DNA from: Dehalococcoidia bacterium
GTDB lineage: Bacteria > Chloroflexota > Dehalococcoidia > Dehalococcoidales > E44-bin46
Length of the DNA: 18,013 bases
NCBI GenBank assembly: GCA_020343755.1
Contig: CP070810.1
Coordinates: 868,406 to 886,418, forward strand
Reading direction: 5' to 3'
This document shows positions 1-8,231 of this stretch, in pieces. The notes below the pieces were generated by a model. It saw only the letters and a list, made by a program, of their open reading frames with translations, was not told the DNA's origin and did not search any database. The translations under genes were made by a program, and so were the position numbers. Within the stretch, counting starts at the first letter, position 1. Each line of letters opens with the position of its first letter.

Positions 1-1191
1 CCTAATCGAATGTTAATCAACTGTGAGAAGATCGTCCACAAATATTTGGAACAGGAGATGTTTGGCGGCAATCCTCCTCCGGGTAGGTTTGACCTTTTTG
101 CCACTGAGGGCGGCACGGCTGCCATGGACTATATCTTCACTAGCCTGATGGAAAATAAGTTGCTTCATAAACGGGATAAGATCGCTCTGGGGACACCAAT
201 ATTCACTCCTTATATTGAAATTCCACGTTTGAACGATTACAAATTTGTCGAGCTGGAAATCAAGCAGGACGAGAGTTTATACTGGCAATATCCTGACTCG
301 GAGATAGTGAAACTGACTGATCCTACAGTAAAAGCTTTCTTTCTGGTACACCCCTCCAATCCGACATCCGTGGCTATGCAGCAGAGTACGCTCGATAAAA
401 TAGCAGAGGTCGTAAGGACAAAGCGAAGAGACCTGATAATCATCACCGATGATGTTTATGGCACCTTTATAGATGGTTTCCGCTCGCTCGCGGCTGCGGT
501 TCCACATAACACAATGCTGGTATATTCCTATTCTAAATATTTCGGTGCCACAGGGTGGAGACTGGGTGTTATCGGCATCCACGAAGATAATATTTTCGAT
601 AAGATGATCGCTGCATTGCCGGATAGAGATAAGAAGATACTGCACGATCGTTATAGTACTGTGGCTCTTAATCCTGATAAAATGAAACTCATTGACCGGA
701 TTGTGGCTGACAGCCGCACTGTGGCCTTGCATCATACGGCTGGTCTATCCACACCACAACAGGTACTGATGACACTCTTTTCGCTTTACTGTCTGATGGA
801 TGAAAAAGGCGAGTATAAGGAAGTTGCGCAATATATTGTGCGTCACAGGTTTGACACGCTTTATGATGCCATTGGCATACCCTGCCCGGAGAATAGATAC
901 GACGCGCACTACTACACTACAATTGATATAACAGAACTTGCCAGGACGAGATATGGTAAGGAATTCGCCAACTATCTAGTAAAGACCTATGAACCGATTG
1001 ATTTCGTGGTGAAGTTGGCTGAAAAGAAATCTATCGTTCTCATGGATGGTGGTGGTTTTGATGCGCCGAATATGTCGGTGCGTGTCTCGCTGGCAAATCT
1101 TCCGAACAGCACTTACGAAGCAATTGGCAGGGGTATAACTGACCTGCTGGCCGAATATTATCGCAAATGGGAATTAGGGGGGAAAAGGTGA
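1..1191 (+). CDS. aspD: Aspartate 4-decarboxylase, PLP-dependent (5' end cut by window)
   Basis: Fold-type I PLP enzyme of the aspartate aminotransferase superfamily, most like L-aspartate beta-decarboxylase, which converts aspartate to alanine and CO2 in the cytoplasm. Counting from the first ATG at base 10, visible residues are N117 in HPSNPTS, D147-D148-V-Y150, the Schiff-base lysine K176 in SYSKYFGATGWRLG, and R358 in MSVRVSLANL, the expected carboxylate-binding arginine. The frame is open to base 1, and the family is usually about 530 residues against 393 here, so roughly 130-140 N-terminal residues lie outside the window and the ATG at 10 is probably internal. The gene for the matching aspartate:alanine antiporter starts 35 bases downstream, which strongly supports decarboxylase over plain transaminase. 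The remaining alternative is a class I aminotransferase with another substrate. Confidence 0.82.
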   Translation, partial: PNRMLINCEKIVHKYLEQEMFGGNPPPGRFDLFATEGGTAAMDYIFTSLMENKLLHKRDKIALGTPIFTPYIEIPRLNDYKFVELEIKQDESLYWQYPDSEIVKLTDPTVKAFFLVHPSNPTSVAMQQSTLDKIAEVVRTKRRDLIIITDDVYGTFIDGFRSLAAAVPHNTMLVYSYSKYFGATGWRLGVIGIHEDNIFDKMIAALPDRDKKILHDRYSTVALNPDKMKLIDRIVADSRTVALHHTAGLSTPQQVLMTLFSLYCLMDEKGEYKEVAQYIVRHRFDTLYDAIGIPCPENRYDAHYYTTIDITELARTRYGKEFANYLVKTYEPIDFVVKLAEKKSIVLMDGGGFDAPNMSVRVSLANLPNSTYEAIGRGITDLLAEYYRKWELGGKR

Positions 1192-1226
1192 TATAGGGGT
1201 CTTGGCTTTGCCTAGGGGAGAAAACG

Positions 1227-2909
1227 ATGTGGGCTTTTATTGTCCAACTTTGCAGAAATAACCCACAGATATTGATTTTTCTGGCTCTCGCTATAGGTTA
1301 TGCTGTTGGTAAGCGGAAATTCCGTGGTTTCAGCCTTGGCCCAACTACTTGTACACTTCTCGCCGCCCTTGCTCTGGGACAGATCAACGTCCAGGTGCCA
1401 GCGCTCTTGAAGACGGTTAGCTTTGCTCTCTTTTTATTCGGTATAGGCTACAAGGTTGGCCCTCATTTTTTTGGCGCACTTAAAAGGGATGGGCTTCATT
1501 ATATCTATATCTCTCTGGTAGTAGCTTTTGCCGGGTTAGGCATAGCTATACTCCTAGGTAAACTCTTACATTTTGATCAAGGGATAACAGCGGGTCTCTT
1601 TGCCGGCTCCATGACACAATCAGCGGCAGTCGGAACGGCAGAGGGCGCTATAGGCCTTTTGCCTATTTCCGACGCGCAGAAGTTAGCTCTAAATGCCAAT
1701 GTCGCCGTGGGATATGCCATTACATACATTTTCGGCACAGCAGGAACGATTGTTTTTCTGAAAATGGTCCCCAGATTCTGGAGGATAAAATTAAACCGGG
1801 AAGCTAAGAAGCTGGAAGCAGAAATGTCAGGCGGGGCAGTTGCCGTCGAAAAGCCGGAGCTCTTCTCATGGTCAACACAATTAGAACTTCGCGCATATGA
1901 AGTATCAAGCCCGGGCGTGATTGGGAAAACGGTAAATGAGTTAGAGGCGCTTTTCCCAGGCAGGGTTGCTGTCAATAGAGTGAAACGCGGCAGTACCGTT
2001 ATGGATGTAGGGCCGGATACGGTTATTCAATCAGGAGATAAAGTCGTCATATCGGGAGGTTACAATCAATTTCTGAGAGCGCCTGAGATCATCGGCCCCG
2101 AGGTTGATATCACCACTGTGACAGAAATGGTGGGCGAGGTGATGGAGATCTGTGTTCTTAATCGTGGTGTTGTGGGCAAGACTCTTGGTGAGCTGAGTGA
2201 GAGCAAGCTGGCACACGGTGTTTTTTTGAGGAGGATAACGAGGCAGGGACACGAGATCCCGATAACCAGGGATACTGTAGTACACAAGTGTGACGTTCTT
2301 AAGGTAATCGGTGCCAGGGAAAACATCGAAAGGGCGATCAAGTCATTGGGTTATCCTGAGCGCCCTACTGCCATAACGGACTTGGCCATGGTTGCGATTG
2401 GCATCGTGCTGGGAACATTGGTGGGTTTGAGTGTTGTAAATGTTGGTAACTTGCCGATAACCTTAGGTATAGGTGGTGGTGTTCTAGTTTCTGGGCTAGT
2501 CTTCGGCTGGCTGCGTTCTGTACATCCCACCTTTGGGCAGATTGCCAGTGGTGCTCAGTGGCTTCTTACCGACCTAGGACTGAATCTCTTTATTGCCTGT
2601 GTCGGTCTATCAGCCGCTGTCCAAGCAATACAGGCTTTTCAGACAACTGGCTTGACTGTTTTCCTCGCTGGTATTGTTCTTTCACTCCTTCCAATCATTA
2701 TCGGTCTATTTTTTGGAAGGCGCGTACTTAAAATGAATCCCGTTCTACTAATGGGTTCAGTGACGGGAGCTAGAGTTTGCACAGCAGCTCTTAATTCGCT
2801 GGTGGAAGAGGCCGAAAGCACCACACCGACGCTTGGCTATGCGATACCCTACGCATTTGGCAACGTGCTTCTCGCTATCTGGGGAAGCGTGATTGTAAGT
2901 ATTATGTGA
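1227..2909 (+). CDS. aspT: Aspartate:alanine antiporter (AAE family)
   Basis: Inner-membrane exchanger that imports aspartate and exports alanine. Coupled to intracellular decarboxylation it is electrogenic and consumes a cytoplasmic proton, generating proton motive force. The 560-residue protein has the AAE layout: an N-terminal hydrophobic block (about 13-180), a soluble centre with two RCK_C/TrkA_C-like domains (about 218-285 and 300-375, each opening with a GV[IV]GKT-x-x-EL motif), and a C-terminal hydrophobic block (about 382-558). The two membrane halves end in related segments, VGYAITYIFG near 161-170 and LGYAIPYAFG near 536-545, consistent with an inverted-repeat transporter. A GGGAG-type ribosome site precedes the ATG. 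The gene follows aspD as an apparent operon. A general AAE-family exchanger for another dicarboxylate/amino acid pair cannot be excluded by sequence alone. Confidence 0.86.
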   Translation: MWAFIVQLCRNNPQILIFLALAIGYAVGKRKFRGFSLGPTTCTLLAALALGQINVQVPALLKTVSFALFLFGIGYKVGPHFFGALKRDGLHYIYISLVVAFAGLGIAILLGKLLHFDQGITAGLFAGSMTQSAAVGTAEGAIGLLPISDAQKLALNANVAVGYAITYIFGTAGTIVFLKMVPRFWRIKLNREAKKLEAEMSGGAVAVEKPELFSWSTQLELRAYEVSSPGVIGKTVNELEALFPGRVAVNRVKRGSTVMDVGPDTVIQSGDKVVISGGYNQFLRAPEIIGPEVDITTVTEMVGEVMEICVLNRGVVGKTLGELSESKLAHGVFLRRITRQGHEIPITRDTVVHKCDVLKVIGARENIERAIKSLGYPERPTAITDLAMVAIGIVLGTLVGLSVVNVGNLPITLGIGGGVLVSGLVFGWLRSVHPTFGQIASGAQWLLTDLGLNLFIACVGLSAAVQAIQAFQTTGLTVFLAGIVLSLLPIIIGLFFGRRVLKMNPVLLMGSVTGARVCTAALNSLVEEAESTTPTLGYAIPYAFGNVLLAIWGSVIVSIM

Positions 2910-2923
2910 AGACATAAGTCTTC
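2908..2923 (+). other. Short hairpin at the aspT stop codon
   Basis: GAAGAC, a four-base ATAA loop, and GTCTTC form a perfect 6-bp stem that begins inside the aspT stop codon. No T-run follows, so it is at best a weak terminator or an mRNA 3' end stabiliser between the aspartate pair and the next transcription unit. Confidence 0.3.
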
Positions 2924-2976
2924 TCACTTAACTTCTGACCACAGATTAACCTTACCGCACGACAGATTACTATCTC

Positions 2977-3005
2977 ATGACGACCAGTTACCACTGTGAT
3001 ATACT
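2977..3005 (+). promoter_or_regulatory. Candidate sigma70 promoter for the Sua5-rpiB unit
   Basis: ATGACG at 2977-2982 (4 of 6 to TTGACA), a 17-base spacer, then TATACT at 3000-3005 (5 of 6 to TATAAT) preceded by TGA, an extended -10. Transcription would begin near 3012. The -35 element lies on the ATG at 2977, which argues that this ATG is not the translation start of the next gene. Confidence 0.45.
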
Positions 3006-3045
3006 ATCGTCAAGAGAAAAACCATCTTTAGTAGGTAGCAGGATA

Positions 3046-3693
3046 ATGTTAGATAAGCTTCATCCAGATATTAAAAAACAGGTTGAGAAGGGTATTTCTA
3101 TTCTTAAGCGGGGGGGTATAGTTGCCTTTCCGACTGATACCGTCTACGGCTTGGGGGCTTGTGCTACTAATCAACAGGCAGTGAAACGGGTTTATCGGGT
3201 AAAAGGGCGACCGCAAAAAATAGCGCTCCCTTTGCTTTTAGCCCGTATATCGCAGATAAGTGAGGTTGCTGAGCCGGTGCCGCAAATTGCCTGGCGTTTA
3301 GCTCATGACTTCCTACCCGGTGCCTTGACCTTAGTTTTACCTAAGTCTAAATTGGTTCCCGATATTGTCACTGCCGGGGGTATAACTGTAGCCATTCGCA
3401 TTCCGGCTCACCCTATTCCTCTTGCCCTGGTTGACGGTCTGGGAGCACCTATTGTAGGCACCAGTGCTAACCTGAGTGGTAAGCCAAGTGCCTTGACTGC
3501 TGATGAGGTCTATTCTCAGTTTGGTAATGAAATAGATTTAGTGATTGATGGTGGCAGGTGTCCAGGCGGCAGGGAATCTACTATAGTTGATGTAACTGAG
3601 GAAACGCCGGTAGTTTTGCGGGAAGGTGCTATAGCCAGGAAAGAACTCGAGCAGGTATGCGGGAGGTTGTGTTTAAGAAAGGAGGCTGAGTAG
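3046..3693 (+). CDS. Threonylcarbamoyl-AMP synthase (Sua5/YrdC/YwlC family)
   Basis: Makes L-threonylcarbamoyl-AMP from threonine, bicarbonate and ATP for the t6A modification at position 37 of ANN-decoding tRNAs. The 215-residue protein is a single YrdC domain: RGGIVAFPTDTVYGLG near the N terminus, KGRPQKIALPLLL (the usual KxR nucleotide-binding region), GTSANLSGKPS, and GRESTIVDV near the end. It lacks the extra C-terminal Sua5 domain. The frame extends upstream to an ATG at 2977, but that ATG lies on a candidate promoter and has no ribosome site, while the ATG at 3046 has an AGCAGGA just upstream and gives the usual N-terminal length. The spacing to that Shine-Dalgarno is short, so the start is the least certain part. 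The stop overlaps the rpiB start by one base. Confidence 0.88.
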   Translation: MLDKLHPDIKKQVEKGISILKRGGIVAFPTDTVYGLGACATNQQAVKRVYRVKGRPQKIALPLLLARISQISEVAEPVPQIAWRLAHDFLPGALTLVLPKSKLVPDIVTAGGITVAIRIPAHPIPLALVDGLGAPIVGTSANLSGKPSALTADEVYSQFGNEIDLVIDGGRCPGGRESTIVDVTEETPVVLREGAIARKELEQVCGRLCLRKEAE

Positions 3694-4127
3694 TGCATAT
3701 TGCAATTGGCTGTGACCACAGGGGGCTGAATGTCAAACAATTTATTATGAAGCTAATTACCGAAATGGGGCATTCTTATCACGACTTTGGCTGTTACACC
3801 GCTGAATCGGTAGACTACCCTGATATTGCTAAGGAGGTAGCTGAGGCGGTGGCTAAGGGTGATTTTGAGCAAGGTATTTTGATATGTGATACTGGTATTG
3901 GTATGAGTATCACCGCTAACAAGGTTAAGGGGATAAGGGCGGCTCTATGTCACAATGCTTTCAGCGCTCGCCGAGCTCGTCAGCACAACGATGCCAATAT
4001 CCTTTGTTTAGGGGTGCAACAGGGGCAAGATATAATACCTGAAATCATTGAGGCTTACCTTACCACTGAGTTTGAAGGTGGAAGACACCTGCGAAGGCTA
4101 AATAAGATAAGGGCTATGGAAGGCTGA
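3693..4127 (+). CDS. rpiB: Ribose 5-phosphate isomerase B
   Basis: Interconverts ribose 5-phosphate and ribulose 5-phosphate in the pentose phosphate pathway. The 144-residue protein is the full usual length of the RpiB/LacAB family. It shows GCDHRG at the N terminus, the catalytic cysteine C65 in CDTGIGMSITANK with the following glycine-rich phosphate-binding turn, and RQHNDANILCLG. Translation starts at GTG, whose G is the last base of the preceding TAG stop. An AAAGGAGG ribosome site sits about eight bases upstream inside the Sua5-family gene, so the two are almost certainly translationally coupled. The LacA/LacB galactose-6-phosphate isomerase reading is less likely because no lac genes are nearby. 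Confidence 0.93.
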   Translation: MHIAIGCDHRGLNVKQFIMKLITEMGHSYHDFGCYTAESVDYPDIAKEVAEAVAKGDFEQGILICDTGIGMSITANKVKGIRAALCHNAFSARRARQHNDANILCLGVQQGQDIIPEIIEAYLTTEFEGGRHLRRLNKIRAMEG

Positions 4128-4143
4128 TTATATGGGAATTAGC

Positions 4144-4172
4144 TTGACAATGAATGAGTGCTATGTTATGTT
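4144..4172 (+). promoter_or_regulatory. Promoter of the ilv-leu cluster
   Basis: A perfect TTGACA at 4144-4149, a 17-base spacer, and TATGTT at 4167-4172 (4 of 6 to TATAAT) preceded by TGT at 4164-4166, an extended -10. Transcription would begin near 4179, giving a leader of about 75 bases before ilvD. This is the best promoter-like sequence noticed in the window and is correctly placed after rpiB. Confidence 0.65.
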
Positions 4173-4208
4173 TTGTTATGGAATCGAAGGTTAGGTTTCG
4201 GGTTTAGT

Positions 4209-4231
4209 CCGTCCTGAGAGGGGCGGTTTTT
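4209..4231 (+). terminator. Attenuator-like hairpin with T-run in the ilvD leader
   Basis: CCGTCC at 4209-4214 can pair with GGGCGG at 4221-4226 (six pairs including one G-U) across the loop TGAGAG, immediately followed by TTTTT at 4227-4231. This has the form of a short intrinsic terminator between the candidate promoter and ilvD. Because it precedes the gene it could act as an attenuator. A short ORF from the ATG at 4179 (nine codons, two Val) ends at the foot of the hairpin but is not clearly rich in Leu/Val/Ile codons. The stem is short, so function is uncertain. Confidence 0.4.
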
Positions 4232-4255
4232 AGTTATTTAAGGAAAGGCACAAGA

Positions 4256-5923
4256 ATGAAAAGCGATGCGGTTAAAAGGGGCGTGGAGCGGGCTCCGCAC
4301 CGGTCTTTATTACATGCTGTAGGCTGGGCGAGCTCGGAAATAGATAAGCCGCTTATAGGTATTATTAATAGCTTTAGTGAGATTGTCCCTGGGCATATAC
4401 ACCTGCGAGATATTGCACAGGCGGTGAAAGCTGGGGTGCGTAGTGGAGGGGGTGTTCCCTTTGAGGTTAATACCATTGCTGTATGTGATGGCATTGCTAT
4501 GAACCACCCAGGTATGAAATATAGTCTGCCCAGTCGGGAACTAATAGCTGACTCAGCGGAAATAGTAGCTGAAGCCCATGCCTTTGATGCCTTAGTCTTT
4601 ATTCCTAATTGTGACAAGATAGTCCCTGGGATGCTAATAGCGGCGGTGAGACTGAATCTACCGGCTATCTTTATTAGTGGTGGTCCCATGCTGGCCGGGC
4701 GTCTGGGTAGTAACAACGAGATTAAAAAGGTTGATATCAATTCTGTCTTTGAGGCAGTAGGTAAGGTAGCTAAAGGAAAGATGAATCAGGAGGAGTTGGA
4801 GCGGTTGGAGGAGGTGGCTTGTCCTGGTTGGGGTAGCTGTGCTGGAATGTTTACCGCTAACACTATGAATTGTGCTACTGAGGCTATGGGAATGGGGCTA
4901 CCGGGTAACGGTACTATTCCGGCGGTTGATGGCAGGCGGATACAGTTAGCCACAGGGGCAGGACGACAGGTTATGGAACTATTAGCTAACGATATTCGTC
5001 CCTGTGATATCATAAATGAAGCTTCTATCTATAATGCCTTTGCTGTTGATATGGCATTGGGTGGTAGTACTAATTCAGTTTTGCACCTTATGGCTATAGC
5101 CTATGAGGCGGGGGTTGATTTTTCTTTGCCTATGCTGAACCAGATAAGCGAGCATACCCCTCACTTATCGAAGCTGAGACCGGCTGGTGATTATCACGTG
5201 GAAGACTTGGATCAGGCTGGCGGTATATCAACGGTGATGAAGGAACTTAAAGAGGTATTAAACCTGGAAGCAAGAACAGCATCGGGGAAATCATTGGCTG
5301 AGATTATTGCTAGCTGCCGGTCTGGAGATGGTAGAGTTATTCGCTCTGCTGCTAATGCTTACTCACCTACAGGGGGAATTTGTGCCCTTTTTGGTAATCT
5401 GGCACCAGAGGGTGCGGTGGTGAAGAGGGGAGCCGTAGCTCCTGAGATGATGGTTCATCAAGGGTCAGCCAGAGTATTTGACTCTGAAGAGGAAGCCACG
5501 GCAGCCATTATGCGTGGCAACATAAAGTCGGGTGATGTGGTAGTTATTCGTTATGAAGGACCTAGAGGAGGACCGGGGATGAGGGAGATGCTCACTCCCA
5601 CTTCTCTATTGAGCGGTATGGGTTTGGATAAGGAGGTAGCTCTGGTAACTGATGGGCGTTTTTCTGGGGCGACTCGGGGTGCAGCTATTGGGCACGTCTC
5701 GCCTGAGGCAGCTAGCCGAGGGCCTATCGCTGCCTTGAGAGATGGTGACATAATTAAGATTGATATCCCCAATTATAAGCTTGAGGTTGAGCTTAGTGAT
5801 AAAGAGATATCTCAGCGTTTAGCCCAGTTAGCCGAATTTGAGCCTAAGGTAAAAACAGGCTATCTCCGTCGCTACGCTGAAAAGGTTTGTTCGGCTAGCA
5901 CTGGGGCGGTGTTTAGCCGATAA
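4256..5923 (+). CDS. ilvD: Dihydroxy-acid dehydratase
   Basis: Dehydrates 2,3-dihydroxy-isovalerate and 2,3-dihydroxy-3-methylvalerate to the keto acids that precede valine and isoleucine (and leucine). The 555 residues cover the whole IlvD/Edd family length. Cluster-binding and active-site segments are visible: SFSEIVPGHIHLRD near the N terminus (the PG-H subtype, as in the E. coli enzyme as I recall it, rather than the PCN subtype), C77 in VCDGIAMNHPGMKYSLPSRE, C119 in IPNCDK, and C189/C195 in CPGWGSCAGMFTANTMN. The usual second cysteine of that last motif is W192 here; the likely cluster ligand C195 is kept. SGATRGAAIGH and GAVAPEMMVHQGSARVF occur in the C-terminal half. It is first in the ilv-leu cluster, with AAGGAAAGG upstream of ATG. 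Mature function requires an oxygen-sensitive Fe-S cluster, in keeping with an anaerobe. Confidence 0.95.
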   Translation: MKSDAVKRGVERAPHRSLLHAVGWASSEIDKPLIGIINSFSEIVPGHIHLRDIAQAVKAGVRSGGGVPFEVNTIAVCDGIAMNHPGMKYSLPSRELIADSAEIVAEAHAFDALVFIPNCDKIVPGMLIAAVRLNLPAIFISGGPMLAGRLGSNNEIKKVDINSVFEAVGKVAKGKMNQEELERLEEVACPGWGSCAGMFTANTMNCATEAMGMGLPGNGTIPAVDGRRIQLATGAGRQVMELLANDIRPCDIINEASIYNAFAVDMALGGSTNSVLHLMAIAYEAGVDFSLPMLNQISEHTPHLSKLRPAGDYHVEDLDQAGGISTVMKELKEVLNLEARTASGKSLAEIIASCRSGDGRVIRSAANAYSPTGGICALFGNLAPEGAVVKRGAVAPEMMVHQGSARVFDSEEEATAAIMRGNIKSGDVVVIRYEGPRGGPGMREMLTPTSLLSGMGLDKEVALVTDGRFSGATRGAAIGHVSPEAASRGPIAALRDGDIIKIDIPNYKLEVELSDKEISQRLAQLAEFEPKVKTGYLRRYAEKVCSASTGAVFSR

Positions 5924-5935
5924 GGGAGAATAATA

Positions 5936-7657
5936 ATGAAACTGACTGGTGCTCAAATTATATGTGAGGGTCTAGTAAAAGAAGGGGTAGAGGTTATCTT
6001 TGGTTTCCCTGGTGGAGCTATTTTACCCCTATATGACACCCTACTTCAATATCCGCGGCTTCGCCATATTCTGGTACGTCATGAGCAAGGGGCAGCTCAT
6101 GCCGCTGATGGCTATGCTAGAGCCACGGGGAAGGTAGGGGTATGTATGGCTACCTCAGGTCCCGGTGCCACCAATTTGGTAACCGGCATTGCTAATGCCC
6201 ATCTTGATTCGTCACCTGTGGTGGCTATAACCGGTCAGGTAGCCAGACCCTTTATTGGCAAAGATGCTTTTCAGGAAGTAGATATTTCCGGCATTACTTT
6301 GCCTATAACCAAGCATAACTATCTTGTCCTCGACGTAGGTTCACTGGCAGGAATAGTTAAGGAGGCTTTTTATTTAGCTCGGACAGGTCGGCCGGGTCCG
6401 ATACTGATTGATGTCCCCCGAGATGTCTTCATAGACCAGGCGGAGTTTAACTACCCGACTAAACTAGATTTACCCGGCTATAAGCCAACGCTTCAGGGCC
6501 ACGTAGCCCAGATTAAGAAGGCAGCTAAGGTCATAAACGAGGCTCAGCGCCCTCTCATTATTGCTGGTAGGGGAGTGATTATGTCCGGGGCCTATGAGGA
6601 GCTTAAGCAGCTAGCTGAAACGGCACAAATACCGGTGATTACTACCTTATTGGGCATTGGTTGTTTCCCAGAGAGTCATATTCTGAGTTTTGGTATGCTG
6701 GGTATGCATGGCATGGCTTATGCTAATATGGCGGTTGAGGCTGCTGACGTTATTATTGCCATTGGGATGAGGTTTGATGATAGGGCCACTGGTAAGGTTA
6801 GTGAATTTGCCCCGCATGCTAGCATAATCCATATTGATATAGACCCAGCCGAAATCGGTAAAAATGTGCCTGTGGCTGTACCTATAGTTGGTGATGTGAA
6901 GCTGGTTCTAAACGCATTAAATAAACTCATTATCTCTACCGAGCGTATTGATTGGTTTCAACAGCTTGAGGACTGGCGAAAGGAGCACCCTTCAACGGTT
7001 ATTAGAGAGTGCGAAGGGCTATTGCCCCAGCTTGTCATTCGCAAGATATGTGAGGTAACACAGGGTGAGGCTATTATTGTTACCGGGGTGGGGCAGAACC
7101 AAATGTGGGCAGCTCAACACTACTGCTATGATAAGCCAAATAGCCTAATCTCGTCAGGTGGATTAGGAACTATGGGATTTGAACTTCCTGCAGCTATGGG
7201 GGCTAAGGTAGGCTGTCCTGATACTACTGTTTGGTGTGTCGCCGGTGACGGCGGTTTTCAAATGACTATTCAGGAGTTGGCTACTGTAGTTCAAGAGAAA
7301 GTGGCGGTTAAGATAGCCATTATTAACAATGGTTATCTGGGGATGATAAGACAATGGCAGGAATTGTTCTATGGTCGGCGATATGTAGCCAGTCCATTGA
7401 GTGGCCCTGACTTTGTTAAGATTGCTGAGGCATATGGAATCCCTGGTCTAAGGGTTAGACGTAATACAGAGATAGTTCCGGCTATTGAGCAAGCCATGAA
7501 GGAGAAGGGTCCTTTCCTGATTGATTTTATAGTGGAACCAGAGGAGAATGTTTATCCTATGGTGACACCGGGGGCTGCTTTAACTGAAGTTCTTGAAGGG
7601 CCGAAAGAGACGAAAGCTGTCTCAGATTCGGCAAAGCTTCCGGTGAGTAATATCTGA
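5936..7657 (+). CDS. ilvB: Acetolactate synthase, large (catalytic) subunit
   Basis: ThDP-dependent condensation of two pyruvates to acetolactate, or of pyruvate and 2-ketobutyrate to acetohydroxybutyrate, the first common step for Val/Leu/Ile. The 573-residue protein shows the three domains of the family: N-terminal ThDP-binding half with GFPGGAILPLYD, the catalytic glutamate E50 in RHEQGAAHAADGYARA, and SGPGATNLVTGIANAH; a central FAD-binding-type domain; and the C-terminal diphosphate-binding half with GDGGFQMTIQE starting at G437-D438 and INNGYLGM. AFQEVDI is retained, typical of acetohydroxyacid synthases rather than other pyruvate-ThDP enzymes. It lies 12 bases after ilvD with GGGAG before the ATG, and its regulatory subunit gene follows at 7680. 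Confidence 0.96.
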   Translation: MKLTGAQIICEGLVKEGVEVIFGFPGGAILPLYDTLLQYPRLRHILVRHEQGAAHAADGYARATGKVGVCMATSGPGATNLVTGIANAHLDSSPVVAITGQVARPFIGKDAFQEVDISGITLPITKHNYLVLDVGSLAGIVKEAFYLARTGRPGPILIDVPRDVFIDQAEFNYPTKLDLPGYKPTLQGHVAQIKKAAKVINEAQRPLIIAGRGVIMSGAYEELKQLAETAQIPVITTLLGIGCFPESHILSFGMLGMHGMAYANMAVEAADVIIAIGMRFDDRATGKVSEFAPHASIIHIDIDPAEIGKNVPVAVPIVGDVKLVLNALNKLIISTERIDWFQQLEDWRKEHPSTVIRECEGLLPQLVIRKICEVTQGEAIIVTGVGQNQMWAAQHYCYDKPNSLISSGGLGTMGFELPAAMGAKVGCPDTTVWCVAGDGGFQMTIQELATVVQEKVAVKIAIINNGYLGMIRQWQELFYGRRYVASPLSGPDFVKIAEAYGIPGLRVRRNTEIVPAIEQAMKEKGPFLIDFIVEPEENVYPMVTPGAALTEVLEGPKETKAVSDSAKLPVSNI

Positions 7658-7679
7658 GCCTAAGAAAAGAGGTGGCAGC

Positions 7680-8222
7680 ATGACTGCAAAGCATACCCTA
7701 GTTGCTTTAGTAGAGGATAAGCCAGGGGTACTTACCCGAATGGCAAGCCTTTTCCGAAGGCGTGGCTTCAATATTGAAAGTATTGTTGTCGGGCGTAGTG
7801 AACAGCCCCATCTATCGCGCATGACCATTGTCATTAGCGGGTCAACCGCGATGTTGGAACAGCTTAGAAAGCAGTTGGATAAGATCATAAATGTGGTCAA
7901 GGTGTTTGATATTACCGCCGATGATACAGTGGCTCGGGAGTTAGCCTTGATTAAGGTGGGGGCTACTTCCTCTAGCCGAAGCGAGATCATTCAGATTGTG
8001 GACATATTTAGAGCCAATATAGTGGACGTCGCCTCTGATTCGGTAACAGTTGAGGTTACTGGAGATGAGGAGAAAATCGATTCTTTATGTAATTTGCTTC
8101 GTGGCTTTGGTATTAAGGAAATGACAAGGACTGGTCGTATAGCCATGACTAGGGGTAGCCTAGGGCGGCCACCAGCGGGGAAACAATCGTCTAAAGCTCA
8201 GGGCAAAAGACAAAAAACTTAA
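7680..8222 (+). CDS. ilvN: Acetolactate synthase, small (regulatory) subunit
   Basis: Binds IlvB, raises its activity and confers feedback inhibition, classically by valine. The 180 residues contain an N-terminal ACT domain (about 5-78: LVALVEDKPGVLTRMASLF, GFNIESI, SRMTIVI) and the IlvN/IlvH C-terminal domain (about 85-160: RELALIKV, EIIQIVDIFRANIVDV, GIKEMTRTGRIAM). A basic, low-complexity tail of about 20 residues rich in Gly, Lys and Gln follows. It starts 22 bases after ilvB behind an AAGAGGTGG ribosome site. It could equally be named ilvH; sequence alone does not decide which isozyme family it follows. Confidence 0.94.
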   Translation: MTAKHTLVALVEDKPGVLTRMASLFRRRGFNIESIVVGRSEQPHLSRMTIVISGSTAMLEQLRKQLDKIINVVKVFDITADDTVARELALIKVGATSSSRSEIIQIVDIFRANIVDVASDSVTVEVTGDEEKIDSLCNLLRGFGIKEMTRTGRIAMTRGSLGRPPAGKQSSKAQGKRQKT

Positions 8223-8231
8223 ACGTCTTTA

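Noticed and set aside
277..735. Long antisense frame opposite aspD (152 codons)
   Set aside because: Shadow of a well-conserved gene on the other strand; no ribosome site or recognisable motif.
10..1191. Branched-chain aminotransferase (IlvE) at the window start
   Set aside because: The fold-type I motif SYSKYFGATGWRLG is of the aspartate aminotransferase class, whereas IlvE is fold-type IV; the aspT neighbour supports aspartate decarboxylase.
2977..3045. N-terminal extension of the Sua5-family gene starting at ATG 2977
   Set aside because: The ATG overlaps a candidate -35 element, has no ribosome site, and the extra 23 residues show no YrdC similarity; ATG 3046 fits better.
4179..4208. Nine-codon leader peptide before ilvD
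   Set aside because: The ATG falls at the predicted transcription start and there are only two Val codons and no Leu/Ile codons; not convincing as a classical attenuation peptide.
4234..4740. Antisense frame of 168 codons opposite ilvD
   Set aside because: Lies wholly against conserved IlvD sequence and has no family motif.
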